In this document: in pieces, positions 12,359-23,505 of the stretch
How the letters are laid out: each line of letters begins with the position of its first letter
Position numbering within the stretch: position 1 is the first letter of the stretch
Assembly: GCF_020382885.2 (NCBI RefSeq)
Contig: NC_058508.1
Span: forward strand, 6,130,055-6,194,054
Direction of reading: 5' to 3'
DNA: 64,000 bases
Origin: Scatophagus argus
Lineage: Eukaryota > Chordata > Actinopteri > Scatophagidae
Notes under the pieces: generated by a model
Database searches by the model: none
What the model saw: only the letters and a program-made list of their open reading frames with translations
Told to the model about the DNA's origin: nothing
Program-made: the position numbers and the translations under genes

Positions 12359-13868
12359 CCTCTTCTGTAGAGGCATCCCAACATCCATACACAAATAGAG
12401 AAGATTAACTAGCAGGAAATCCCAAAATAACAAGAGTAACACCCTATTATTGCGTTCCGGTAATAATGTCTCTTCGGCAGTCCAAACTTCCTGTTATTGC
12501 TCTTGCCAACACATTATGATCATTATTGTTCCCTTCCAGAAACAATCAAGCACAGTCCACAGTGAAAGATTCAACAGAGATGCAAACACAAATGACCACA
12601 GCACAGACGTCAGGGAAGAAAATACAGCCTGCCACTTCCTACCAAGTCTGTGACTCACTGCTTTGTGAGTGGACCGGGCAAGAGCCGGTCGAAAACATAA
12701 ACCACAACTTCTACTTTTTCATTCTTAAATTCAGCTGCTGACTTCGGATTTCATATGACTCAAAAGTGTAATGGAAACGAATCTGAAAAAGAACAACTTC
12801 CTACTTGATTACCTACAGTATGAATGACTTATTAACTTAGCAAAGACAATATGAAAGTGCTTTATAGGTAAGATAGAAGAGTCAAATTTTTTAAAGTATG
12901 ACAGCTGATAACAAAACACAGCATTTCTGGAATTTGCTTACGTCACCTGTGGTTAGGGTGCTCGGTAATTGACGGCAACAACTGAAACAGGCAACAACAG
13001 CACGATGAAATGGACACTTTCATTGATGGTAATTAAACATTTAGAAATGTGAGCATATTTTTGGAAGGTAGGGCCTGTTTCGGTTCATACTGTGATTAGT
13101 TTGAAAATAATAATTCACAAATTTAACCAGACATTTCCCTGGATCCCCTAAGTAGGCTATATTTATCCTCCGGGATGTCAAAGTGCATACAGAAGCTGTA
13201 ATTGTGTCCAGCTGTGGCAGATGTGTCACGGTGGGCAGAACGGAATAATGTGTGTAATGACAGGGCTGGGAAACTGGGGTCACCTGTGCCCATCAAAACA
13301 GGAAAAGGCCTTCCGGGAAGCATGAAATGTAAAACAAACAAATCCTTTGACTGCTTTCTGCATCCATTCACAGTCTTGTAATAGAACAGTGGCTCCCAAC
13401 TCTTTTATTCTAACATTTTTTTTCGTATAATTGGACCGACAGTGTTTATGTTGGTTTGTTCAACTTTGCATAACTACTCCAAGTGGCAGCAGCCTTCAGA
13501 GTTTCACTTGCATGCCACATGTGCCTTTTCTCACACTAACTTTTCATCCTCACTTCCTCTGATGTATGTTTTTTAAGTTCAGATGAGGACAAGGCAGTAC
13601 TTTTCACCGATCATCTAGTGCCAGTAGCTAATATACACAGAGGGTTGTGAAGTCAACAGGTCATCAGAGAGGTGGTGCTGGAACTGAGGTGACGGAGGAC
13701 TGTAAGTTTAATAACATATAGCCTGCATTTAGTTTAAGATCCTTCAAATTACTGCTCCTCCCTGCCATAATGGAAATATTCAATCTCATGCATTTAACTA
13801 GTCATACTTACTGGTGTAGCCTGAAGAAGAGAGACGGAAAAGTAGAGACCAAAGGCAAACAAAATATC
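12359..13868. other. Region upstream of PIK3R5, no gene seen
   Basis: PIK3R5 5' leader or promoter sequence is expected just above 12,358. No CpG-rich block, convincing TATA box or splice-bounded coding segment was identified. Short open frames on both strands overlap one another and resemble no family. Confidence 0.45.
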
Positions 13869-14248
13869 CATCCATCCATTTTCTATACCGCTTATCCGTC
13901 AGGGTCGCGGGGGAGCTGGAGCCTATCCCAGCTGACTACGGGCGAGAGGCGGGGTTCACCCTGGACTGGTCGCCAGTCAATCACAGGGCTGACACACAAA
14001 GACAGACAACTACACACTCTCACACTCACCTAGGTGTGAGTAAGAGAGTGTGTGGTTGTTTGTCTGGCAATGTAGAGCCGCCAATTAACCTAATGTGCAT
14101 GTTTTTGGTATTGTGGGAGGAAGCCGGAGTACCCAGAGAAAACCCACGCAGGCACAGAGAGAACATGCAAACTCCACACAGAAGGGCCCAGACCGGGATT
14201 CAAACCTGCAAAGTGCTAACCACTGTACCATGCAGCCCCCCGCACACG
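13869..14248. repeat. Truncated teleost interspersed repeat with (ATCC)n end, LINE/SINE-like
   Basis: It begins with (ATCC)n, then TTTTCTATACCGCTTATCC, GGGTCGCGGGGGAGCTGGAG, CCTATCCCAGCTGACTACGG, CCTGGACTGGTCGCCAGTC, ACACTCACACTCACC, GGAGGAAGCCGGAGTACCC and AACATGCAAACTCCACACAG. This series is found thousands of times in teleost genomes. The tetranucleotide tail at one end suggests a 5'-truncated retroposed copy on the minus strand; the exact clade is not assigned. Apparent frames inside it (for example 14036-14284) are not genes. Confidence 0.75.
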
Positions 14249-16340
14249 AAACAAGCCACTTTTATGTCACGTGGACATAGCTGATTTAAGGTTTCAACCA
14301 CAGATGGTCTTCCTCGCGTCCAAAAGAACATGTGAACGCTTCTTCAGCAGGCAATTAATGATGAAACATCTCACCATCGTGTCCTAATTAGCCCACGTGA
14401 ATCATCTGACGTGAGTCATTTTCAGAAAGATAAAACACTGATTTTTCTAATCTTATTTCCTTCATGTGGCAAGGCCTGAATGTAGGGGGGTCATCCCTGA
14501 GTCTGTGATGTGAACTGGGGCTTGGGACATCCAGAGTTAATGATCCAAGTTTCAGGACACTGCAACATGTTCACAAACATGCTGACATATTTGTCATCAC
14601 AACTTTTTGGCTACTCTTCCCACCAGGGACTATACGTCCGCCTGCAATCTATGACTGTTGACCATTTATTCATTTCCTTTAATTAATTATTTGAACTGTG
14701 TAGCTTAAATACTTCCGTTTGTTCTTTTTCCACTTCTCCCTTGCTATGTAGCATCTGTGTGGGCGCTGCAGCGGATTCAATGTGAATATATCTTCAAATC
14801 ATAATTTCTATTTTTTTCTAAACTTGTTGAGCAGGGTACTTTCCACAGTCTTTTCACGACCACCCCCACACCCCCAGCACCTGCCTGTTTGAGATCACTG
14901 TAACATAGTAGCATAGCATACAAAATACAACAGGCCACAGATAGTTGTATTAGTCTAACAGTAAACTTTGTTATATGTATACACATTGTGTTAAGCAATA
15001 AAGGCAACCATGTCGTATGTCCAGCAGGGCAACACGGGCGGCAGCTCTGTGCCCTGCACCACAAGGCGCCTCCAGCTTCTGCAAGCAATCCTATCAATTG
15101 TCTAGTGAGGAAGCAGGTGTTAGTCCATTGTACGTTGGCTGTACTGCTGTTGCTTTGTTTGCACATGTTAAAGTGGAAAGACGAGCGAGTAGTAAAAGAA
15201 CTGTCAAATTTACGGCTGCCCCTCCTTCATAATATTACTGAGGGTCCTGTCAGCACTTCAGTAATATATTAAACACTAAACTGTGTATGCTGTGTATTTC
15301 TGAATGCACTCCTATCAGCTATGAGCAGCATTGAAAAGAAGGGGAACAGGAAACCTGCAGAGCTTGAAGAACACTTTGCAGTTAGATTTGATGGAAGTTG
15401 TGTAACGCAGGCGTGTTCCTAACAGGCAAAGAATATGTAAGCAGAAAATGTATGCTGTGGCACCTCTGGCCAACCTGTGACAGGCAGGGGACATACAGAT
15501 GCATGGACTGTCCTGTAAATAATGATAATGTTGAAAAAAAGGATGAGAAAAGGAGCAATTAGCAGGGAGCAACATAACTCTTACCTATATCTGTTGTTAT
15601 CAGTGTCCTCGATCATATCAGATCAGCCGCAGCCGAGACACACCAGCGGAGGGAAACAATACAGAGACCACATCCTCCAGTGCTCATGCTTTTCAAAAGC
15701 AGACCATTCAGCTACAGAGCCGAAAGAGAATGTGCCTCAAAACAGGAACTGGATGTGTGTTTAGGCTTTTAATATCATAGGAGGAGTCTTTATTTGACAG
15801 ACCTCATTGGACACAAATCACTGACACGGGTCAATGAAACGCTGCTGTGCAAAACAAAACAAAACAAAAAAAAAACGAGCAAAGCTAAAGACATGAACAA
15901 TATTAGGTGTCAATAGTCACGCCAAGGACATTGACAGTTCTTGATTCTAAAGTGCAGATTGAATGTATTAAGCAAATAAACAACCTCAAAGTTAACTGGA
16001 GCTTTAACAAAATCAGGCCACGCTGAGTTGAAATACGGCCACTTCTGGTTTAAATGCCAATTCCGAAACGCAAAAAACGTCAGGATTCAGCATTCAGTAA
16101 TCCCCAATACTTAAATTAAAAAAAATTGGCCAAGCAAATGCTCAGTATTGTCTATTGGTGATTATGCTAAGGAACGCTAATCATATTAATTGGCTGACAT
16201 ATGCAAGAAAGCATCCAGCAGTTTTCTAAATGCTAAATCTAAACTTTGGGTACTCAGCATTTCCAGGGTGACATTGCAAGCAAGTAGACTTATCAAAAAA
16301 ATGCAGTGGAATGAAAAGTGCAATATTTATACTTTAAACT
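14249..16340. other. Non-coding stretch between PIK3R5 and the HMG/PLEKHF array
   Basis: No exon with family resemblance was found. A moderately GC-rich patch near 15,000-15,120 gives short overlapping frames on both strands (maximum 129 codons) without recognisable motifs. An A-rich tract lies at about 15,848-15,876. Confidence 0.45.
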
Positions 16341-16343
16341 GGA

Positions 16344-16480
16344 TTACACTGAAAAAATAGTGTTGGACCAACTCAAATGAATTGCTTCAGTTGGTAACAA
16401 GCAATTGAATTGAGTTTATCCAACTTAATTTTAATTTAATGAGTTAATATAACTTATTAAAATTAAGTTGGATAAACTAA
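16344..16480. repeat. Palindromic MITE-like element with perfect 23-bp inverted repeat
   Basis: The arms at 16413-16435 and 16456-16478 are exact reverse complements (AGTTTATCCAACTTAATTTT...), separated by 20 AT-rich bases. The segment is preceded by TTACACTGAAAAAATAGTG and GTTGGACCAACTC, the style of short AT-rich teleost MITEs starting CACTGAAAAAA. It lies about 270 bases from the left breakpoint of the tandem array. Confidence 0.7.
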
Positions 16481-16738
16481 AATGTCCATTTCATGTCACC
16501 CGGCTGAATGTTCATGTTCATTATATACAATAAAGAGAAAAACAATTCTTGACTTGTTTTTGTTCCAAATGGAGAAGCAGACATATGCATAGCAAATCCC
16601 TGCATTATGGGTGTATTACCCACCAAATTAGTAACAAACACGAGAAAAAATTAAGACTATGAATTTTATTTAGATGAAGAAGATGAATATTTATTACGTA
16701 AATCAATCTTGGTGCACCTGGTGACCAAGTCCTGATTT

Positions 16739-18117
16739 CTATGTATACTGAGTCTGTCCATGTGCAGCTGAGGCTGTGCAGTGATTGGAAGGGGCTCGAG
16801 CTGCTCCGTCATTGGCTGGGTAGCTTGTCTGTGACTGGCTGATATACGTCTGTGTGTGAGTTGGTGGAGGCGAATGAACTGGAAGCTGTTGCTGGAACAT
16901 CCAGTCAGGAGGCAGGGACAACGTCACATACTGAATGCTGGGCTCTAACACATCTGTGTGTCTGTGAGGCTCGAACACATCTGTGTGTCTGTGAGGCTCA
17001 AACACATCTGTGTGTCTGTGAGGCTCGAACACATCTGTGTGTCTGTGAGGCTCGAACACATCTGTGTGTCTGTGAGGCTCGAACACATCTGTGTGTACGT
17101 GAGGCTCGAACACATCTGTGTGTCTGTGAGGCTCGAACACATCTGTGTGTACGTGAGGCTCGAACACACCTGCGTATGCGTGAGGCTCGAACGCACCTGC
17201 GTGTGCGTGAGGCTCAAACACATCTGTCTGTGGGACCAAGGCCTCCGTCACTGCTGTCTGCACTGGAGTCACACACACTTTCTTGGCCTGCTGTGTTTCA
17301 TCTTCAGGTTTGGATGCAGAGGCAGCTACACAATCAGACAGAAACACAGATCAGTTTTCTAAACCTTTCAAAACAAGATGGTGTTTCTGAAACCTGCGTT
17401 AAACAACATTTTAATACCAACACTGAATCAAATGACATTTAATTTGAAAAAGTCACAGTTTGTGTTGATGATTCTGATTTCTTATTTGCTTTGTAAAAAT
17501 CGTCAGTTCAGTCTTCAGTTAAAGACTTTATGTCAGTGTCGTCGTTCACTGCAGGGAAGCTGTTTGTGTCATTTATATTAAATCTACTAAAATGTAGACC
17601 AACACTGAACTTCATATCTTCAAAGTGTGAGTGAGTTGGTTTCTGCTCCTCAGTCTCTTGTATCGATGTTAAACGGTCAATAGCTTTCCAAAATGCAGAA
17701 TTAATCCTTAAAAGTCCACACATCATCTAGTTTTCATGACATTTCACATGAAAACACGCTGTGATTCACAGAAATATGCTCTTACCTTCAGCACAGGTGG
17801 GCTTCCTTCTTCTTTCTCTCTTCCTCTTTTTGCCCTGCACAAAAACAAACGCGACACACTTTGCATTTGACATCAGCTGAGAAAAACTCTTTGCAGTGAG
17901 TGTGTGTCGTCAGCTCTTGTGTAGTGTGTGTGTCGTGAGCTGTGTGTGAGCAGGGTGTACTTACATAGTTGTGACTGGACGACCACTCCGGGTGCTGCTG
18001 GGCGTGGAGCCGTCTTTCTCTGTCGGCCTGTTCGTAATATGTGGCCTGCTGTTCCTGTGACAGTGACTTCCACTGTGGGCGGACAACAACAAGACGTTAG
18101 ATAGCATGTACACACAC

Positions 18118-18173
<56 letters not shown>

Positions 18174-20282
18174 GCGCGCAGGACATTTCAGTCACACAAT
18201 GCTGCAAAATCCTTTAGAGTTCAGTTTGTTCTCTGATCATAAAACAGTAAATGAAAAGCTAAATATCAGATTTGGAGTTAGAGGTGTGAGACACTGAGTG
18301 TCTCAAACGTACAGAACCAAAACACTTACCTTCTGTCCCAGGACCGTGTTTACAGCCGCATTCCCTCGGCTTCTGATTTCGGCCTCAACGTGTGGCCTTT
18401 GCTCATTCAGGAACAGCATGAAGGCGTTTGGGGGCTTCTTTATATACTGACCGCCCTCCTGCTGGTTTTGACGCTTTCTCTTTCTATTGGACAAAAACAG
18501 AGAGAGAGGAGGTGATGTTACAAGAGTGGAAACACAAGATGTGTGTAAGATTGAACCTTGTCTCTGCTGTACTGTCCACTAAAACACATTAAGAGACACT
18601 GATTATAATCATATTCATGCAGAACATCAGTGGACAAACAACAGACACCTGAAATCAAACAACAGCTGATTGAAACTAAATAAAAGAAGATCCTAATTTG
18701 AATTTGTGTCTGACTTATTCATGTTGACCACAATCACAACTCATGAGAATTATGAAAATTACATTCGTGACCAAAACTGTCCAGAGCAAACTTACTTTGA
18801 TTTGGATGCGTCTGCTGGAGGAGCAGCAAAGACAGCAGGAGCACAAATCTCATACAGCGGCTGTCCATTCCTACACACATAAACAGAGACGGATACACAC
18901 TTCAGGTGGTAGGTCGAGTGTGTGTGACGATTAAAACTGAAACTCAGTAGCTGTGTTCACTCATGTTTTCACTCATGTGTGTGTTACTTACCACAGTCCT
19001 ACATAACGCAGGCTCTGGTTGCCTTCAAGGAACCCCGTCACTGGTATGCTGTTGTGCTGGAGACACAAACAGACACAGAACAGGTGATTTGACATGCTGC
19101 AGTGGCATCATCTGTCCCCTAGGTGTCAGGATGTTCCCTCCTCATAAATTCTAATAACTTTGAATGAGCTGCTGTCAGACACATCTGGAGGAACTACGGC
19201 ACTGAGGTATAGAGCTACGATATGTTTCTGTTGAAGGTCACAGAGGTCAGGAGTGTGTCGTCATGTGAAGGTCAGGTGACCACAGAGCAAAAAGCTGCGG
19301 TCACCTCAAATCCCAAAGTTATTTGGTTGTCAACACAAAAGCAAATTTGCCAGAAGAGAATAACTGAAAAGATGAATCAGTTATCAAAATAGCCACACAG
19401 TCGTGTTTTACAATTAATCACATTCAACGCATGTGAAGGGACAACAAAGTGATTTCACATTCAGATTTGTTTCTTGCTTCATTTTGACATAAAACATCCA
19501 ACACTGATAGCACGTGTATCAGTACAGGTACTCATAGACTCCTAATGATACCTGTGCCTGGCCTATGCTGAGTATCCTACCTGTCCCTGACTGGAAGCAC
19601 CTGCCTGACTGTGCAGGTGACCTGGCTGCATGTCTTCTTGACGTGGTGCATAGTTCATGGGGGGAGCTGTCGACAATTGACTTTGCTGCTTGACCCTCTG
19701 AGGAGCTGCTCCCAGGGAGCTACAGCCACCATATCCTCCCTCCTCCAGCTCAGCATGGACAGGAGGAGGAGGTGAAGGTGAAAATGAAGGTGAAAGAGGC
19801 AGCAGGTCGGGTGCGTCATCCAGAAGATCAAATCCATCCGACTTGAGAATGGAGTGCAACTCTCCCCAGATCTGATCTGCAACGTTATTGTCAGACTCTT
19901 GAGGATCCGTTTTGGAGGATGATTGTTGTGCTGAGGGTGGGTGTTGAGGGTAGGTATTGTGCCTCTTCTCAGCATTGACAGGAGGAGGTGAGGTTGAAGG
20001 TGGAGTGTGAGGTGCTTCATCCACTAAATCAACTCCAGCAGACTTGAGAATAGACAGCAAGTCTTCCCAGGAATTGTCTGCTACACCACAGTCAGCCTCC
20101 TGGAGCTCCGTCTCAGCATTGACAGGAGCATGTGAAGTTGAAGGTTGGGGTGAAGTAGATGGTGGTAGAGTATTCGGCGCTTCATCCACTAAATCTACTC
20201 CAGCCGACTTGAGAATAGACAGCAAGTCTTCCCAGTCGTTATCTGTCATGGTGCTGTCAACCTGCTCAGGTAACAGATCCAT
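16739..20282 (-). CDS. Divergent TCF/LEF-type HMG-box protein, array copy 1
   Basis: Probable nuclear DNA-binding protein. Coding exons: 20282-19581, 19056-18992, 18870-18796, 18483-18330, 18072-17965, 17834-17786, 17325-16739; all phases agree, giving 579 codons plus stop. Exon 1 starts MDLLPEQVD and holds two 55-residue repeats beginning WEDLLSILKSAGVDLVDE, plus a degenerate one (WGELHSILKSDGFDLLDD). Exons 4-5 encode the HMG box (KKPPNAFMLFLNEQRPHVEAE ... LGQK / WKSLSQEQQATYYEQA ... HPEWSSSHNY), and exon 6 the basic tail GKKRKRERRRK, as in TCF/LEF. Exon 7 has ten 9-residue VFEPHRHTD-type repeats and ends GQTQYT. No classical beta-catenin-binding N-terminus or C-clamp is seen. The neighbouring PLEKHF gene is divergent. 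Family membership is clear; the orthologue is not, so no symbol is given. Confidence 0.85.
16945..17223 (-). repeat. Coding 27-bp minisatellite, copy 1 (10 units)
   Basis: Tandem 27-bp units on the minus strand encode VFEPHAHAG, AFEPHAYAG, VFEPHVHTD and then mainly VFEPHRHTD, ending at VLEPS. Variant units lie at the N-terminal end and near-identical ones at the C-terminal end, a sign of recent expansion there. Because 27 is a multiple of 3 and the unit lacks stops in several frames, long artefactual open frames appear on both strands. Confidence 0.95.
18107..18170. repeat. (CA)n microsatellite in the HMG-box intron, copy 1
   Basis: An almost pure CA tract sits between the two exons that split the HMG box. 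It differs in length and interruptions among the three units (about 29,026-29,081 and 40,148-40,202 in units 2 and 3). The cysteine/valine-rich frames across it are artefacts. Confidence 0.93.
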
Positions 20283-23200
20283 TTTGCTGACTGGTTTGTG
20301 TGCTGTTTGTTGTCCCTGTTGGGTACTGGACTCCTGTCACACACGTTGATAGGAAGAGACACTTTTATGTGGACTAACATATATTATATGTCATATTATA
20401 CTCATTGAGGTGTTTATTGTATGATTCACTATATTTATGTGACTGCTGCAGTTTATTATCAGATAAAAAGCTAACATACAAAATGATGGATTAAGAAGCT
20501 GTGATGTTAAGGATTTAACTCCTCCTCAGTACATTCATAAGAGTACTTTTACTTTTGACAATACCAAGTGCTCTTACAGTAAGTACTTGAGCTACTTGAT
20601 TATTTCCATTTTATGCTACTTTATCTTTTTATTCCACCACATTTCAGTGGCATAAATTATACTTTTGTACTCCTCTACAGGCATTCAACAGCCTAACTTT
20701 ACCAAAGTCCTGTTGCTCTGCTTACAAGTTACACGTTTCTTTACACATTCAGAGTTTACTTAGAAAATCTTTGAATAACTAAAAGAAGCATAAATCACTC
20801 ATCATGTTATCTGTGCCAGTTATCTGAGAGCCAAGAGCACCCAGCTGGCCTTAAGTGTTAGATTTATCTGTTCCTGCATATAACAGAATGACAGTAAGGA
20901 TTAGTTCAAAAGCTAACTGTCTAACTACTTACTTAAGATGTTTTGTATTCACTGATGGTTCAGTTCACTGGCTTCAAACTCTTGCTCCGGTTTGGATTAT
21001 TGTTTGGTCCCACTAAATGTGTAGCTCACACGGCGAAGGCTGCAGGTGAACTGAGCCAAATTCTGCTCAGTAATGTTCTATAAAATATTCCATTCTGTGA
21101 TTCCATTCTAATTCAAAGCACAGTCATAGAATGTTAGGTTATTGCCTTTTAAGGTAAAAACTGTGGGGACCATAGTGATATGCAACATGTTTAGGACATT
21201 GATGGACACGAGACACCCCCCATCCTTGTGTTTATTTGTTTGTGTTGTTATTATGCTCACTGGGATGTAGTATGTGTATTTGAACTCACAGCTAGATTAT
21301 TTGGGCGAGGTAAGCAAGGTTAAATGGAGTGATGCTCACACTGGTGCTTCGTGGGCAGCTCAGGGGTCCTTTGGGTCACAACATGGGAGTGTGCTTGCAT
21401 CCCCTCAGTGTACCTGAGCAGACTGCAGCATACAGAAACGCTGCACTCACATGCATCTGTTGCTGTATTTTACTGTGAGCGAAGGAGTAAAGAGATTCCT
21501 TAGAACTCATGTACGCCTGGAAGTCCCTCTTTGTGTCCAAGTGTGCAACAAAACCTTAAAGCCATTATCAATGTCCTCGTGTCCTTCTCTGCCAATGACA
21601 CAACCTTTATTTCAGTCCATATGCACCAATATGATAAGACAGATATTGATGGTAATAAACTTTGCTATATGGGATGTTAAACAGAGTAACAAACAATGTA
21701 AAGTACCATAAAACAGATCAGTTGATAAAACATTTCAGTGAGACTTAATGATAAACTGAACACACCATTTTTAGTATTAAGTCTTCATATATTCGTCCAT
21801 TAAAATGAAATAAAATCATTTTAATTGACACATCTATGGACACAAGAAATGTTTTTATATCAGATCAACCCATAAAATCCTCAAATGTCATTATTCTTTC
21901 ATTTAATTTGACATATTATTAATATTATTATTTTTAGCAGCATCACCATGGCATCAAGTCACTACCTTCACAGGAACATCCAAAAAAATGACCAAAAGAT
22001 CAAACTGGTTCGCGACAAATAAACAAGTGAAATGTTTCATATGGACGTGAGTTTATTACACAGAGCAAACACTTTTCTCTTTAGGTGCAGTTACATCTTT
22101 GTGTTCATTAAGGTCTTTTCTGCTGAGCAACATTGACAAAATACTTTTACCTCTGGATTTAAAACTCCAGTCTCACATGCTTCACCTGAGAGCTCTGTAT
22201 GGTTCAGTCATGTTGAGCTAAAGGGACAATCCACTAATTTTACACCAAAATAAAGAAGCCTCCTCTATGATTCCTGTAAAATGACTGCTGAGTCTACGAA
22301 AACAGTTGTATCATGTCTTCCTAGAAGAAGGAAGAGACTGAGACTTTGTGTGTGAATAACGAGAAAGAAAGAAAGAAAGAAAAATGGATGACCGTCCTTT
22401 TGATTGTACCCTCCAGTCAAACGGTTTGTACCAGATTATTTCCTGGATGGCAGCAGTAACATCCTCGAGCCTCCACACTTCAGTCACTCGGTGTGTTAAT
22501 CAATGAGTTTTTGGGTGTCTGGCTGGTTTCCAGTCTTTATACTCAGATAGGTTTTGAACATGTGCTGCCATTGACAGCGCTGCCAATGCACTGAACTGGT
22601 ACATCTGTTCCGCCTACGTTCCCATTTGGAATTCACTTTGTGTTTTCCCGACTGTGTTACCGTTAACAGTATCACTGGTGTCCAAGAAATGTGACCGCAG
22701 TGACTGCAGGCATGTTGTTTGTTTCTGGCTGGTTTACATAGTTGGTATTTGTTTACTGATTGATCGGTGAACCTGCACATGCAGAAACGTGGTGAGGAAC
22801 ACGGTATGCTGACGTTTGGGGCTTTCTTTTCCAGCTGCTGGTTGAACTGCTCAGCCAGACTCACAGTACTGTCATGTTGTGTTCAGCTGACAGTTTTAGC
22901 CTTCTTATTATTGAAGCAGTGATATCACAGTCATCACTTTAATGTTGTAATTCACTGAGCGTAGCTAATTTTCAGTCTTTTAGAAATTATTGGTTGTTTA
23001 TTCGACAACAGTGACTTTTTATTTTCTTTATGATTTATTTTCAAACTGGCCATGTGCTTTGTATGTAAATTCCTTTTCTAACAATTAAACCAGGGCCTGT
23101 ATCTGCAAAATGAAAACAACCTTTTCAATGGACGTATGAAAATAAAAACAATGTCAATAGTCAAGTGAAGGACAATAGGCCAAAACTCAGAATATTACTT

Positions 23201-23505
23201 AAATCGATATACTTTAACTTTTCATCTCTGGTATCATGTTATTATTTACTCTGAATTTACAAAGTAATCTTAAGCTTTTAAAACATAAATACACCTATTA
23301 AAGTAAAATTCATCATTTCCTTCAATATGCTCCACCTCAGCGTCTCTTTTATTTCCTGTACAACATGTTTTCCTTCAGTCTATTCTTGGAAAGTCCCTCA
23401 CTGCATCATCACACACACAAAAAGGCTTTTTAAAGGCTCAGCCTGCTGCAGCTGGCACTTTGTTCATTTTTGATCCCAGTGTGAGCGCGGATACAGGACA
23501 ACATT
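20283..23505. other. Spacer between the divergent HMG and PLEKHF genes, unit 1
   Basis: About 3.2 kb with no convincing exon. The stretch 20,540-20,700 resembles the reverse complement of the AAAGTAAAAGTACTC-type repeat described at 10,893. A (GAAA)n tract lies at about 22,363-22,381. A 122-codon minus-strand frame at 22,496-22,864 is broken by a base-count difference in unit 2, so it is probably not coding. The spacer must hold both promoters. A TTTTTAAAGG word about 80 bases above the PLEKHF start is only a weak TATA candidate. Confidence 0.5.

Noticed and set aside
13770-14284. Overlapping frames at the (ATCC)n element
   Set aside because: They lie inside a dispersed repeat whose word order is recognised; not a gene.
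16852-17442. Plus-strand 196-codon frame across the minisatellite (and its counterparts at 27,766 and 38,755)
   Set aside because: It is the complement of the coding 27-bp repeat; the minus strand has splice sites, an HMG box upstream and conserved phase. The plus frame has no splice context and no family resemblance.
17873-18169. Cys/Val-rich frames over the CA microsatellites (also near 28,787 and 39,911)
   Set aside because: Direct translation of CA/GT dinucleotides in an intron of the HMG gene.
22496-22864. Minus-strand 122-codon Cys-containing frame, looking at first like a small secreted protein
   Set aside because: In unit 2 the same sequence has a different base count in the middle and two different frames result. 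No signal peptide, splice context or known motif is present.
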